Assembly (NCBI GenBank): GCA_001552775.1
Contig: KQ959274.1
Location: forward strand, 45,862 to 104,057
DNA: 58,196 nt
Reading direction: 5' to 3'
From: Bacteroidales bacterium KA00251
GTDB taxonomy: Bacteria; Bacteroidota; Bacteroidia; Bacteroidales; Porphyromonadaceae
The notes under the pieces were generated by a model. The model was not told where the DNA came from, made no database searches, and saw nothing but the letters and a program-made list of their open reading frames with translations. Every line of letters begins with the position of its first letter. Position 1 is the first letter of the stretch. Made by a program: the position numbers and the translations under genes. This document shows positions 16,078-25,247 of the stretch, piece by piece.

Positions 16078-18333
16078 TTACTTTTTAAAAATAGGGTAAG
16101 CTTGTTTCATACCCCTTGATTTAATGTGTAGAATATAGCTTCCTTTAGCAAAAGAGGAAAGGTCTACTTGAGAGCTTTCACCTTCACGCAAAGTTTTGCC
16201 TTCCATGTTGTAGAGAGACCAAGTCACTGGTTCTGTGGAGGATATGTATAGGTAGTCTGTTGTTGGGTTGGGAAAGATTGTTAATGTATTCTTTGTCGAA
16301 GCAACCTCTTTTATACTTGTTTCCTCTTCTCCTGTATACTCCTTTGAGTTGTTGACACTTCCCATAAAGTCATAGCAGGTCCAGTTTTTCATGTTGGCAA
16401 TTGCTACATCGGCCTTGAGACAACGGTTTTTTTCTGCCTTTGACTTAGAGTCAATAACTGTAATTTTCCCTGGAGCAGATACGTCTCTATAGGGAAGCGA
16501 TTGGGCTAGGTTTGTCATACCATCTCCTTGGATAAGGTTGGTATGGCATATGACCATCATGATATTTTGATTTTGACTTAAATCAAGTTCTGAGAGTTTG
16601 TTTTCCGCTACATTGAGGGTTTTGAGCTTAGGATTTTGAGAGAGGTCAAGAGCCATAATATGGTTGTCGTAAGCCATCAATTCCCTAAGCGAAGCCATAG
16701 AGCAAAGATCAATAGTGCTAAGTTGATTGTGATGGCACCAAAGGCTGCTTAACTGCTTACAGTTGGTAAGTACGAGAGAGGAAAGATTGTTGGAAGAGCA
16801 GTCTAGAGTGTTAAGCTCCTTGAGGTCCGTAAGTTCAAGGTTTTCTAGCTGGTTCTTGCTAATGTAGAGTTCTTCTACTAAAGGACATTCCCTAAGAGTG
16901 AAGTTGATTAGAGAATTACTATGAAGCTCGAGATAACTTAATTCCGGAAGTTTTGAAATATGAGCAATTGTAAGCTGTTGTCCATTGCAATCAAACTCCG
17001 AAATGTTTCCAGAGATGGTAATGTCTTGAGAAGTGAGCGTATAGTAGTAGCGTCCGTTTCTATTGTCACCTTCCTGATACTTTTCTTTTACTCCATTCAG
17101 TGTAATACCATTACCTGTCATATTGATGGCGATTTCTCCTCCAATAGGTATATTTGTTTTTAGCATGATATTTGCCTCTTCGGTCTGCAAGTCCTTTTTG
17201 TTTAAAGTAATGGCATTTGACTTGAGAGGTATGTTTGTATCGCTCATCAATTCGTCCATAGTAAAGAAAGCGGGTGTGAAGTATGCTTCTAGAGTAATGC
17301 TTTCCTTATTGTCAAAGAGCGACTCTTTGAACTTAAAGGTTCCTTCATTTTCCGTATAGTGTTCAGGAGCTATAGCCTCATTGCTCCCTTTTTCTTTCCA
17401 CACAACGCTACCCTTGTGGGGGGTACCCTGAAAGTCTGTGACCGTAATCATTTCTTGTAAGGAAACTTGTCCTTTGAAAATATTCGCATCAGGGATATTG
17501 TATCCGTCAGGATTGTAAGTGATTAAAAACTCATCGTAATTTGCTACATCGGGATTTTTTACGGGGAGTTGGTTCAGAGAGAGCTGATGTCCAGAGATGT
17601 TGAGACGTTTAAGTCCTGTGTTGTTTTTAGGAAGTTCTTTCATTCCAATGGCCTTTTGTAGTCCTCCGTCTTGCCATCTGAAAAAAGTGATTTTCGTAAG
17701 GCTTGTGGTATTGAGTTCTTTCACTTCTTTCTGTCCAATTACCCACACGTACTCTAGTTCGTTGTATGGTGCAAGGTTTATACTCTTGTTGGAAAGTGTT
17801 GCATAGCTAGGTGTGCCTATTTTGCTGGATTCAATCTGAATATGCTTAAGATTAGGATGAGTGCCTAGTTTAAGTCCAGGAGCATCTAGAAGACAAATAT
17901 ACTTTAGTTTAGAGCATCCTGAGAGATCTACAACTCCACCTGTAGATTGTGCCAGCGTACTGCCATTGTATGACATATGATAAAAGCTGATGAGATCAGG
18001 AGCATCTACTTTTCCGACACCTATTATATTGGATTCTGTAAAGGTATTTTTAAAGCGTTCAATACCTGTGGCGTCAAAAGTAATGGTGGTGTTTTGTGTC
18101 AGAGGAGTACTGTAGGTATGGTGGATCTTTTGAGTTGCATCAGCATTAATGACTAAGTTTTCAACTTTTCCATCGCCCCAATCAATGGTGATTGTTTGTG
18201 AGCCTCCTAGTTCGAAGGAGACTTCTGTGGCTCCTTTTTGGACAAGAATCTCAAATGGGTGCATAATGTTTTGAGCGTGGAGTGCTAATACCCCTCCTAA
18301 AAGTGCTACTAAGAGCGTAATTATTCTTTTCAT
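16078..18333 (-). CDS. Large secreted LRR protein with T9SS type A sorting domain
   Basis: The 751-residue product has a signal peptide (residues 1-20, ending LHAQ). Next comes an N-terminal half starting with a DWGDGK surface-protein segment (TITIDWGDGKVENLVI) and containing weak LRR-like strands. A region of bacterial LRRs spans about 450-610 (LNTLDCSSNNLSSLVL, LRELMAYDNHIMALDLSQN). The C-terminal domain (682-751: IFPNPTTDYLYIS, WSLYNMEGK, SYILHIKSRG) is a clear T9SS type A sorting domain. It should be exported by the Por system and attached to the surface. It shares its design with the LRR protein at 561-2297, and adhesion or biofilm formation is a reasonable guess from InlJ-like relatives. 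Confidence 0.85.
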   Translation of the reverse strand: MKRIITLLVALLGGVLALHAQNIMHPFEILVQKGATEVSFELGGSQTITIDWGDGKVENLVINADATQKIHHTYSTPLTQNTTITFDATGIERFKNTFTESNIIGVGKVDAPDLISFYHMSYNGSTLAQSTGGVVDLSGCSKLKYICLLDAPGLKLGTHPNLKHIQIESSKIGTPSYATLSNKSINLAPYNELEYVWVIGQKEVKELNTTSLTKITFFRWQDGGLQKAIGMKELPKNNTGLKRLNISGHQLSLNQLPVKNPDVANYDEFLITYNPDGYNIPDANIFKGQVSLQEMITVTDFQGTPHKGSVVWKEKGSNEAIAPEHYTENEGTFKFKESLFDNKESITLEAYFTPAFFTMDELMSDTNIPLKSNAITLNKKDLQTEEANIMLKTNIPIGGEIAINMTGNGITLNGVKEKYQEGDNRNGRYYYTLTSQDITISGNISEFDCNGQQLTIAHISKLPELSYLELHSNSLINFTLRECPLVEELYISKNQLENLELTDLKELNTLDCSSNNLSSLVLTNCKQLSSLWCHHNQLSTIDLCSMASLRELMAYDNHIMALDLSQNPKLKTLNVAENKLSELDLSQNQNIMMVICHTNLIQGDGMTNLAQSLPYRDVSAPGKITVIDSKSKAEKNRCLKADVAIANMKNWTCYDFMGSVNNSKEYTGEEETSIKEVASTKNTLTIFPNPTTDYLYISSTEPVTWSLYNMEGKTLREGESSQVDLSSFAKGSYILHIKSRGMKQAYPIFKK

Positions 18334-18394
18334 GAGGAAACTAATGGATTAAATTTTCTAGATAGACTTCTTTTAGTCAGTTTTAAATCTATTA

Positions 18395-18402
18395 CAAATA
18401 TA
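18395..18402 (-). promoter_or_regulatory. Sigma-ABfr-type promoter for the second LRR gene
   Basis: The minus strand reads TATATTTG, the same -7 sequence as the promoter of the first LRR gene (402-410). It lies about 62 bases before the start at 18333. Confidence 0.5.
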
Positions 18403-18523
18403 AGAAAAATAACTAAGGAGTGACTATTGTATAGAAAAATGAAATAGAAATGGATTTGATAATGATTTTTTTCTTGTTGTTAGCGGTTTTTCATGGTGGA
18501 AGAATGAGGAAAAGTCCGACCCA

Positions 18524-18594
18524 ATAAAAGAAAAAAAACTACTGGAGATATTTTAGAAAGGAGGAATCCTTTTTATGCAATCTTCCAGTAGTTT
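18524..18594 (-). terminator. Terminator of the DUF3078 gene
   Basis: On the minus strand, AAACTACTGGAAGAT (18594-18580) pairs with its complement at 18550-18537 with one bulge, around an inner AAAGGA/TCCTTT hairpin. A T-rich run (TTTTTTTTCTTTTATTGG) follows. Confidence 0.75.
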
Positions 18595-18636
18595 GTTTGC
18601 ATGTTAAACTACATAATTCATAGGATGTTTCTACAG

Positions 18637-20001
18637 TTATAGAATGTATCTAAATCCAAAACTGAAAAGCTCGTTGAACTGAAGCTTGGTACGGTTCTCT
18701 GGACTTCTAGGTACGGCATCGTCAAAGCGTAGCTGTACCATAAAGCGAGTAGAGAAGAAACGAGAAATAGCCAAATTAAGACTGTTGTCCCACTCTATTT
18801 CAACGCGGTGATAACTGGTGTTGTAGTAGAATCTAGACTGCCAGCTAATTGCAGAAGTAATGTCAAAGAGACAATCTGCTCTTAGTGTAGATCCAAAGGC
18901 TTGATAAAAGTTTTTTCCTAAAGCGAAGCCATGTCTAGTAAGGTCCATCCCCTTAGTCTTATAGCTCCACCGAAGGTCATAAGCTAAAGGCGATAAAATC
19001 ACAGATAACTTTATCTTTCTGCCATAAAAACTTGGAGAATTCCAATCGAGAGAGTAGCGCATCCCTAGCCCCACATTGAAATTTACGGGTGAAAAAAGGG
19101 CAGAGAGGACTTCTCTCTTATTTTCTTCTCGACGAGTAAAGAGAGAGGTTTTTACTTCTGCGTCTAAGGTATAATATAATGATTTGTAGGCCTGCAATCC
19201 AAAGTTGCTATGTAACCGAAGAAGGTCGTCTGCGACACGAAATTTACTGATTGTATCGGCTTCACTTGTATAGGCACTCAGACGCCATTCTAGTTCATTC
19301 ATCCATGAAATCTTATCCCGTGTGTAGGTCGCATTGAAGTATTGCCTATTGTACAGATTGAGATTGTTTCCACCCCCTTTATGCCAGTTTTTAGAGACAT
19401 AGTTTTGAGAAAACTGGATAAGGCTTTCATATCCAAATTTCCAGTACTTTCTTGCTAATGTAAAGGATGGAAGCTCTTCTATGTGAGGTTCTAATTTGAC
19501 TTTTGGTGCTTTTAGCTTAGCTGGAGACACTTCTACGAAGTCAGCAGTTACTCTTGAGGCTAGGAGTTTGCTCCTCTCTTCTTTGAGAAGGTTATAGTTG
19601 CTCTGTGTGATCTGTGTGAGTATTTGGTTGTCCAGGGCTCTTCCCAAAAGGAATTGGTTTAGTCTCATAGGGCTTTCATTATGATCTTGTTGCACTATGG
19701 GAAGGGAAGTGATAGGCTCATAGTTAAGAGGATCGAAGAGCTTTGAGTAAGGTACAGGACGATTGAAAAGCAATACTTCAATAATTCTTGGAAGTGTGCT
19801 TTGGTAAAAAGGATTGGGAGCTACACTATGAGATTTATCTAGAAGATCTTGTAATCTTGGTGCACTTGGTAGGGGATCAAGGAAGATAGTATCTCTAGCT
19901 GTGGACGTAGACGGAGTGGATGCCCCAAGTGCGATTGACGTCAGGATACATAGCGAAAGTAAAAAAGAAGCCTTACGAAAAAAAAATACAACGCGGATCA
20001 T
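18637..20001 (-). CDS. DUF3078 outer-membrane beta-barrel protein
   Basis: The 454-residue product has an N-terminal signal segment (residues 8-27), a low-complexity linker, and from about residue 195 a run of alternating beta-strands. The strands open with the family motif WHKGGGNNLNLYNRQYF and end in an aromatic C-terminal strand (FSFGFRYIL), as expected for outer-membrane barrels. This fits DUF3078, a Bacteroidetes family of unknown function. An unusually long region (about 30-190) precedes the barrel. The gene has its own terminator. No partner is evident. Confidence 0.75.
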   Translation of the reverse strand: MIRVVFFFRKASFLLSLCILTSIALGASTPSTSTARDTIFLDPLPSAPRLQDLLDKSHSVAPNPFYQSTLPRIIEVLLFNRPVPYSKLFDPLNYEPITSLPIVQQDHNESPMRLNQFLLGRALDNQILTQITQSNYNLLKEERSKLLASRVTADFVEVSPAKLKAPKVKLEPHIEELPSFTLARKYWKFGYESLIQFSQNYVSKNWHKGGGNNLNLYNRQYFNATYTRDKISWMNELEWRLSAYTSEADTISKFRVADDLLRLHSNFGLQAYKSLYYTLDAEVKTSLFTRREENKREVLSALFSPVNFNVGLGMRYSLDWNSPSFYGRKIKLSVILSPLAYDLRWSYKTKGMDLTRHGFALGKNFYQAFGSTLRADCLFDITSAISWQSRFYYNTSYHRVEIEWDNSLNLAISRFFSTRFMVQLRFDDAVPRSPENRTKLQFNELFSFGFRYIL

Positions 20002-20065
20002 AATAGGATTTGGAAGATAAAGGACAATTTAAGGGCAACAAAGTCCCTTTAAGAAAGGAAATAAT

Positions 20066-20117
20066 CTTCGCTGTGAAGGCTTTTACCCTATGGATAAAAA
20101 GAGCTTACACAGCGAAG
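20066..20117 (-). terminator. Terminator of the glnS-dedA-oxyR-tdh unit
   Basis: CTTCGCTGTG pairs with CACAGCGAAG at the base, and GCTTTT with AAAAGAGC further in. It lies 72 bases after the tdh stop and on the minus strand is followed by ATTATTTCCTTT. Confidence 0.65.
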
Positions 20118-20188
20118 AGTTTTTCACAAGTCATGAAAGAATCCTAGATGCTACTAAGAGGTCTACTCTGGGATTCTTGGGCGGATTG

Positions 20189-21139
20189 TTAAAGTCTCTT
20201 TTTGAGAATTTCAATCATATCTTTGCTCATCGTATCAAGATCATAGCGAGGAGCCCAGTCCCACTCTTTGCGAGCACATGAGTCGTCAAGTGAGTTTGGC
20301 CAAGATTCTGCTATAGCTTGGCGAATCTCATTCACCTCATAAGCCATTTCAAAGGAAGGAATGATCTTCTTTATTGCAGCATAAATATGCTCTGGAGCGA
20401 AGCTCATTGAAGCGATGTTGAAGGAGTTGCGGTGTACAAGACGTGTGGGATCAGCCTCCATTAATTCTACACATGCGCGCAACGCATCTGGCATGTACAT
20501 CATATCCATGTACGTACCTGCTTTTATAGGACATACAAACTTTTCCCCCTTTACAGCTGCGTAATAGATCTCTACGGCATAGTCTGTCGTGCCACCACCA
20601 GGGAGGGTAACGTTGGAGATAAGACCAGGGAATCGTACTGATCGCGTATCTACACCAAATCGTTTGAAGTAGTAGTCTGAGAGAAGTTCTCCTGTTACCT
20701 TCGTTACACCATACATTGTTTTAGGACGCTGGAGGGTGTCTTGAGGCGTTTTGTCTTTGGGTGTGTCGTCCCCAAATGCACCAATAGAGCTAGGGGTGAA
20801 CACAGCACAATTCTTTTCTCTTGAGACTTCAAGTACATTAAAAAGTCCCCCAATTCCAATATGCCAAGCCAACTGGGGTTTCTGTTCAGCTACATAGCTT
20901 AGCAAAGCAGCTAAGTTATATATCGTATCTATTTTATATTTGTCTACAAGCTCTGCAATTCGCTTGGCATCTGTGATATCGACAATTTCACAAGGCCCTG
21001 TCTCTGCTAATTCGCCCTTTGGAGGGGCTGCTGGGATATAGCCTGCCACTACTTGACCGTTGGGATAAGTGGTACGAAGTTTCATTGTAAGCTCTGAGCC
21101 AATTTGCCCAGTAGATCCAATTACAAGGATGTTTTTCAT
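20189..21139 (-). CDS. tdh: L-threonine 3-dehydrogenase, SDR (epimerase-like) type
   Basis: The 316-residue protein has an N-terminal NAD-binding GSTGQIG motif (residues 8-14), VDITD, the SDR catalytic Ser region (TPSSIGAFG) and the Tyr-x3-Lys pair in TMYGVTKVTGE. The sequence SVRFPGLIS plus GGGTTDYAVEIYYAAV and YMDMMYMPDA identify the UDP-galactose-epimerase-like threonine dehydrogenases. It oxidises L-threonine to 2-amino-3-ketobutyrate, which is then split to glycine and acetyl-CoA. The kbl partner is not in this window. It is the last gene of the minus-strand run after oxyR (32-base gap). Glycine produced could feed the gcvT pathway. Confidence 0.88.
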   Translation of the reverse strand: MKNILVIGSTGQIGSELTMKLRTTYPNGQVVAGYIPAAPPKGELAETGPCEIVDITDAKRIAELVDKYKIDTIYNLAALLSYVAEQKPQLAWHIGIGGLFNVLEVSREKNCAVFTPSSIGAFGDDTPKDKTPQDTLQRPKTMYGVTKVTGELLSDYYFKRFGVDTRSVRFPGLISNVTLPGGGTTDYAVEIYYAAVKGEKFVCPIKAGTYMDMMYMPDALRACVELMEADPTRLVHRNSFNIASMSFAPEHIYAAIKKIIPSFEMAYEVNEIRQAIAESWPNSLDDSCARKEWDWAPRYDLDTMSKDMIEILKKRL

Positions 21140-21171
21140 GTCAATAAAAATGTTTTATGTCGTTAGTACGA

Positions 21172-22101
21172 TTATTTAGCCAATTTTTGTCCAGGAGCGA
21201 TGGTGAGCATCTCCTTAGGAACCGCTCTTTTGATAGTTTCCTCCAATTTGTTTAGTAAAGTGTGACGGACGTAGTCTTTATGCCATACCAGTTGAATTGC
21301 CCTTATAGGACGAGGAATGGTAAAAGAGCGTACCATCTTTAGCTGCTCTTCCGAAAGATAGGCTTTGGCTAGACTAGGAATAAAGGTAATGCCTTCTCCT
21401 TCTTCCACCATGTGCATAAATCCCATTAAACTCCCTTCTGCATAGGAAATAGCAGCGTGACTCTCCTCTTTTAGCTTACAGAAGTTCTCTAGTTGAGTAC
21501 GAAAGCAGTGTCCTTCTGAAAGTAGCCACAATTCATCTACCGAGATTTCTCCACTATGTAAGAGAGGCTCTTTGTAGAGTTTGTTGGAGGGGGGGATATA
21601 CCCTAAGAATTCTTCATAATAGAGAACTCTAGAACGGAGAGCATCGCTTTCTGGTTCACTCGCTACAACTGCAACATCTAGCTCTCTACGGAGGAGTTTG
21701 TCATATGCGACTTGAGTCTTCAATTCTTTGATATTGATGGTTAGTCCATTAAATGCTTTTTTCCAAGAAGGAAGTAGCTTGGGGAGTAGGAAAGGAGCAA
21801 TTGTGGGTAGGAAAGCAATGTTTAGCTCTCCTTGTAGCGTAGCATATTGCTCTTGGACCAAAGCATCCATTTTACTAGCTTCACCAAGGACTACCTTTGC
21901 TTGAGCTATGATATTTTCGCCAACATCTGTAGCGACCACAGGTTGTCGTGTTCGGTCGAAAATGGCTACACCAAGCTCAGCCTCTAAGCGTTGTATCATC
22001 GTGCTGATCGTGGGCTGAGTTACCCCGCAGGCATCGGCTGCTCGTGTAAAGTTGCCATACTCTTGGAGAGCAATAATGTATTCTAGTTGTTGCAAAGTCA
22101 T
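21172..22101 (-). CDS. oxyR: LysR-type peroxide-sensing regulator OxyR
   Basis: The 309-residue protein has a LysR winged-helix N-terminus (LEYIIALQEYGNFTRAADACGVTQPTIS split over residues 6-33). Its effector domain contains the two redox cysteines in the OxyR context EGHCFRTQLENFC, at residues 199 and 208, the same numbers as the E. coli disulfide pair. Peroxide oxidation to a C199-C208 disulfide is the known activation route. OxyR controls catalase, Dps, AhpC and thioredoxin genes in Bacteroidales anaerobes. It sits 18 bases after the dedA gene and 32 bases before tdh, so it is probably transcribed in this run rather than alone. Confidence 0.93.
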   Translation of the reverse strand: MTLQQLEYIIALQEYGNFTRAADACGVTQPTISTMIQRLEAELGVAIFDRTRQPVVATDVGENIIAQAKVVLGEASKMDALVQEQYATLQGELNIAFLPTIAPFLLPKLLPSWKKAFNGLTINIKELKTQVAYDKLLRRELDVAVVASEPESDALRSRVLYYEEFLGYIPPSNKLYKEPLLHSGEISVDELWLLSEGHCFRTQLENFCKLKEESHAAISYAEGSLMGFMHMVEEGEGITFIPSLAKAYLSEEQLKMVRSFTIPRPIRAIQLVWHKDYVRHTLLNKLEETIKRAVPKEMLTIAPGQKLAK

Positions 22102-22119
22102 AAGTATGGAGTATCTATT

Positions 22120-22758
22120 CTAGTTTGACTTGTGTTTTCTTAAGTGCTGCATGAACTTGATGCCAATAAACAAAGCAACAAGGAGAAGAATCCCGTATCC
22201 TATCCAATGGCTATATTTGGAAACCCATTCAATGAGCTTTTCACTACTGTCTATCTCAGGAATGCTAGCAGCCCACCAGCCCAACCAAAAAAGTATACAA
22301 GTCCAAATACCAGCACCTAGTAGAGTATAGAGAATAAATGGGGTCATGTGCATTTTGGAAAGACCTGCAGGAATAGATATGAACTGACGGATACCGGGGA
22401 TAAGTCTTCCAATGAAAGTGGAAATAGCTCCTTTTTTATCAAAGTATTCTTCGCTTTTGACAAGCTTTTCTTCACTTAGAAGTAACATTTTACCCAGTTT
22501 GCTTTTCACAAAGGCATAGATAAGTGGACGACCTAAGTAATATGCCAGAGCATAGTTAATAAGGGCTCCCACTAAACTACCTAGTACCGCAGAGAGGATT
22601 ACTCCAAAGCCATCCAACTGTCCTTGCGCTACTAAGTATGCAGCTGGAGGTACGACCACTTCACTCGGGAATGGAATAAAAGAACTCTCAATGGTCATCA
22701 AGACAAAGATTGACCAAAAGCTGAGGTTCTCAAGAAACCAAGATAGGATAGTCGCCAT
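22120..22758 (-). CDS. DedA family membrane protein
   Basis: The 212-residue protein has the DedA (SNARE-associated/VTT) pattern: a re-entrant E-rich segment (SSFIPFPSEVVVPPAAYL, residues 25-42), GSLVGALINYALAYYLGRP, and FIGRLIPGIRQFISIPAGLSKM (about 115-137) with the conserved Arg/Pro. Members of this superfamily scramble or flip lipid carriers such as undecaprenyl phosphate or phosphatidylethanolamine, and loss affects envelope stress. Neighbours are glnS (43-base gap) and oxyR (18-base gap) on the same strand. A specific substrate cannot be assigned. Confidence 0.88.
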   Translation of the reverse strand: MATILSWFLENLSFWSIFVLMTIESSFIPFPSEVVVPPAAYLVAQGQLDGFGVILSAVLGSLVGALINYALAYYLGRPLIYAFVKSKLGKMLLLSEEKLVKSEEYFDKKGAISTFIGRLIPGIRQFISIPAGLSKMHMTPFILYTLLGAGIWTCILFWLGWWAASIPEIDSSEKLIEWVSKYSHWIGYGILLLVALFIGIKFMQHLRKHKSN

Positions 22759-22801
22759 TTATTTTACCTTAATTAAGGCTACAGATGCAAAACTGGTAAA
22801 A

Positions 22802-24511
22802 TTACTTTTCTGCTACCTTTTTCCAACTATCCCTAAGTGAGACGGTACGATTGAATACTAGCTTGTCTTCGCTGCTATCTGGATCAAGTGCAAAATAGCC
22901 AGTCCTCACAAATTGGTAGGGAGTAGAAAGTGTGGCTGAGGCAAGGAAGGGCTCAACCTTAGCATGAGAGATAATCTCTTCAGAGGAAGGGTTGAGTAAG
23001 TTTTCAAATGATTCACCTTCAATCTCCTGTGGTATTTCGTCTTTGAATAGCGTGTCGTAGAGTCTTACTTCTACATCCAGTGCTTCCTCAAAAGGTACCC
23101 AGTGGATTGTACCTTTTACTTTTCGGTTGCTTTCGGATCTACCAGATAAGGTTTCGGGGTCATATTCTGCAAAAACCTCTACCACACGACCAGATTCATC
23201 TTTTTTACAACCCATACAGCGAATGATATAAGCACTTTTTAGACGTACCTCTCTTCCATCTGGACTCAATCTGAAATACTTCTTTGGGGCATCTTCCATA
23301 AAGTCTGCTTGTTCAATCCAAAGATGCTTAGAAAATGGTATGGTGTGAGTAGGACTTTGAGGGTCTTCGGGGTTGTCTATTGCTTCAAAGAGTTCCTTTT
23401 CCCCGTCGGGATAGTTCGTAATTGTAAGCTTAACAGGGTGCAATACAGCAGAAACTCGAGTTGCCTTTTTGTTTAGATCTTCTCGTACAGCATGCTCCAG
23501 TAGGGCCATATCAATGACTCCATCATATTTGGTATAACCGATGCTATCAATAAAGTTTTTGATGGATTCTGGTGTGTAGCCTCTTCTTCTTAGCCCACAT
23601 AGGGTAGGCATTCTAGGATCATCCCACCCTTTTACGTAGTTGTTTTTTACCAAATATAGGAGCTTTCGCTTGCTCATTACCGTATAGGTGAGATTTAAGC
23701 GATTGAATTCGTATTGTCTTGGTCGATATGTCGTGCCCTCAGGCATAAGAAGATCAACGAAATAATCGTAAAGAGGGCGGTGTGGTACAAATTCTAATGT
23801 GCAAATAGAGTGGGTAACTCCCTCAAAATAGTCGCTTTGACCATGAGCAAAATCATACATTGGATAAACGTGCCATTTAGACCCTGTACGGTGGTGTGGG
23901 TACTTTATAATACGATATATAATAGGGTCGCGCATGTGCATATTGCTTGAGGCCATGTCTATCTTTGCCCTAAGAGTCATCTTACCCTCTTCAATCTCGC
24001 CAGCATTCATTTTTCGGAATAGCTCTAGACTCTCTTCCCTAGGACGATCTCGATAAGGACTATTTTTCCCTGGCATTGTGAGGGTACCTTTCTGTTCGGC
24101 AATTTCCGTAGCCGATAACTCATCCACGTAGGCATGACCTTCTAAGATAAGTCGCTCTGCAAAGTCGTACAACTTTTGGAAGTAATCAGAAGCATAATAG
24201 ATATTTGCCACTTTAAAGCCTAGCCATTGTATGTCTTCCAATATGGCATCAACATATTCCACATCTTCTTTTGTGGGGTTGGTGTCATCGAATCGAAGGT
24301 TACATACACCTCCAAACTTTTGAGCGACCCCAAAATCTATACATACTGCTTTAGCATGTCCGATATGAAGGTATCCATTGGGCTCTGGTGGAAAACGAGT
24401 TTGCACTCGACCTAGATTGACTCCCTCTTGGATATCTTTGGTGACAACTTGTTCGATGAAGTTCAGGCTTCTTTCTTCCTCTTTTGGGTCTTGGTTGGTT
24501 CTTTCTTCCAT
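22802..24511 (-). CDS. glnS: Glutaminyl-tRNA synthetase
   Basis: The 569-residue class I synthetase has the HIGH motif in PPEPNGYLHIGHAKA (residues 42-56) and the KMSKS-loop equivalent VMSKRKL near 278. It also has GlnRS-specific segments (RFDDTNPTKE; YDFAHGQSDYFEGVTHSICTLEF) and the C-terminal anticodon-binding beta-barrels. It charges tRNA-Gln directly with glutamine, so the organism need not rely on the GatCAB route for this tRNA. The length is normal. It is the first gene of the minus-strand run glnS-dedA-oxyR-tdh and has a good promoter at 24585-24593. Confidence 0.97.
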   Translation of the reverse strand: MEERTNQDPKEEERSLNFIEQVVTKDIQEGVNLGRVQTRFPPEPNGYLHIGHAKAVCIDFGVAQKFGGVCNLRFDDTNPTKEDVEYVDAILEDIQWLGFKVANIYYASDYFQKLYDFAERLILEGHAYVDELSATEIAEQKGTLTMPGKNSPYRDRPREESLELFRKMNAGEIEEGKMTLRAKIDMASSNMHMRDPIIYRIIKYPHHRTGSKWHVYPMYDFAHGQSDYFEGVTHSICTLEFVPHRPLYDYFVDLLMPEGTTYRPRQYEFNRLNLTYTVMSKRKLLYLVKNNYVKGWDDPRMPTLCGLRRRGYTPESIKNFIDSIGYTKYDGVIDMALLEHAVREDLNKKATRVSAVLHPVKLTITNYPDGEKELFEAIDNPEDPQSPTHTIPFSKHLWIEQADFMEDAPKKYFRLSPDGREVRLKSAYIIRCMGCKKDESGRVVEVFAEYDPETLSGRSESNRKVKGTIHWVPFEEALDVEVRLYDTLFKDEIPQEIEGESFENLLNPSSEEIISHAKVEPFLASATLSTPYQFVRTGYFALDPDSSEDKLVFNRTVSLRDSWKKVAEK

Positions 24512-24584
24512 AATTTGTTGCTATCGGAACTGCATGTTTTTCTTCAGTAAAGCTTCAGTAAAGAGCACTTTTCTAATAGTATTG

Positions 24585-24593
24585 GCAAAGTTA
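24585..24593 (-). promoter_or_regulatory. Sigma-ABfr-type promoter for glnS
   Basis: The minus strand reads TAACTTTGC, a full -7 match, 74 bases before the glnS ATG. Confidence 0.6.
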
Positions 24594-25048
24594 CACTTTT
24601 TCCAATGAATGAGGCCGTCTGTTTTCTTTTTTATTTGTTCAATTGTAGAGGTTACCTGTAACATATGTCTAATGTCTACAGGCTTCATATATTAAGGTAA
24701 TCACCATATTCTTTGATGGAGAATTAAGAAAGATTGTTCTTAATGCCGTTGTCAAATGTTTATTGTCAACGGTACGGGGGGGGGGCTAGTGCCTTGCCAA
24801 TGGTGTTCCTAACAACATGTTCGCAACATGCTTTGTATTTATAATTGTAGCTCGTTTTCCTTTCTGTGATTCTCGCTAATGGCATTGAGAGTAAGTAAAT
24901 GGAAAGGTTCAATTGTACCGAGGTTTGTTTGAAGAGGTCTGATGTGGTAAAAATAGTTTGCGGAAAAATATACTTCCTGTGAATAACAAAGTCATGGCAA
25001 TGAAGTTGAAGACTCTGTGAGAAGTATTGTTAATCCAAAAAATATTTG
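24594..25048. other. Gene-free divergent region with hairpin and poly-G tract
   Basis: The glnS and rpsL promoters diverge with about 450 bases between them, and I see no gene there. The stretch has a hairpin with 10-base arms and one mismatch (24746-24772), directly followed by a run of ten G (24776-24785). A smaller hairpin, CATGTT/AACATG, lies near 24822-24836. Whether it encodes a small RNA cannot be told by eye. Confidence 0.55.
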
Positions 25049-25056
25049 TACCTTTG
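25049..25056 (+). promoter_or_regulatory. Main promoter of the ribosomal superoperon
   Basis: TACCTTTG matches TAnnTTTG, with ATTG centred 19 bases upstream as a -33 element. The rpsL start is 191 bases downstream, implying a long untranslated leader. Confidence 0.6.
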
Positions 25057-25247
25057 TCGTGCTATACTTTTGGGTAACAATATGGCTCGTTGCCAGGGGG
25101 TATAGGGAACGCTCCTATTTGTTGAGAAATAGGTCTCTTTGGGGCGCGAAGTCTAAGAGGAAAGATCGTAGACAAAATGAAAGTAAAAACTTTCCGTTCC
25201 TGATATTACGGTGTGGAAAGTATGAAGATAGAAAAAGTAGTATAAAA

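Larger units (their letters stand above)
18334..18636. other. 303-bp gap with a promoter and a terminator
   Basis: This AT-rich stretch holds a minus-strand promoter (18395-18402) for the LRR gene and the terminator of the DUF3078 gene (18524-18594). Nothing else is visible. Confidence 0.6.

Noticed and set aside
25017-25247. In-frame N-terminal extension of rpsL
   Set aside because: S12 is universally about 125 residues starting at MPTIQQ. The extension spans the promoter and leader.
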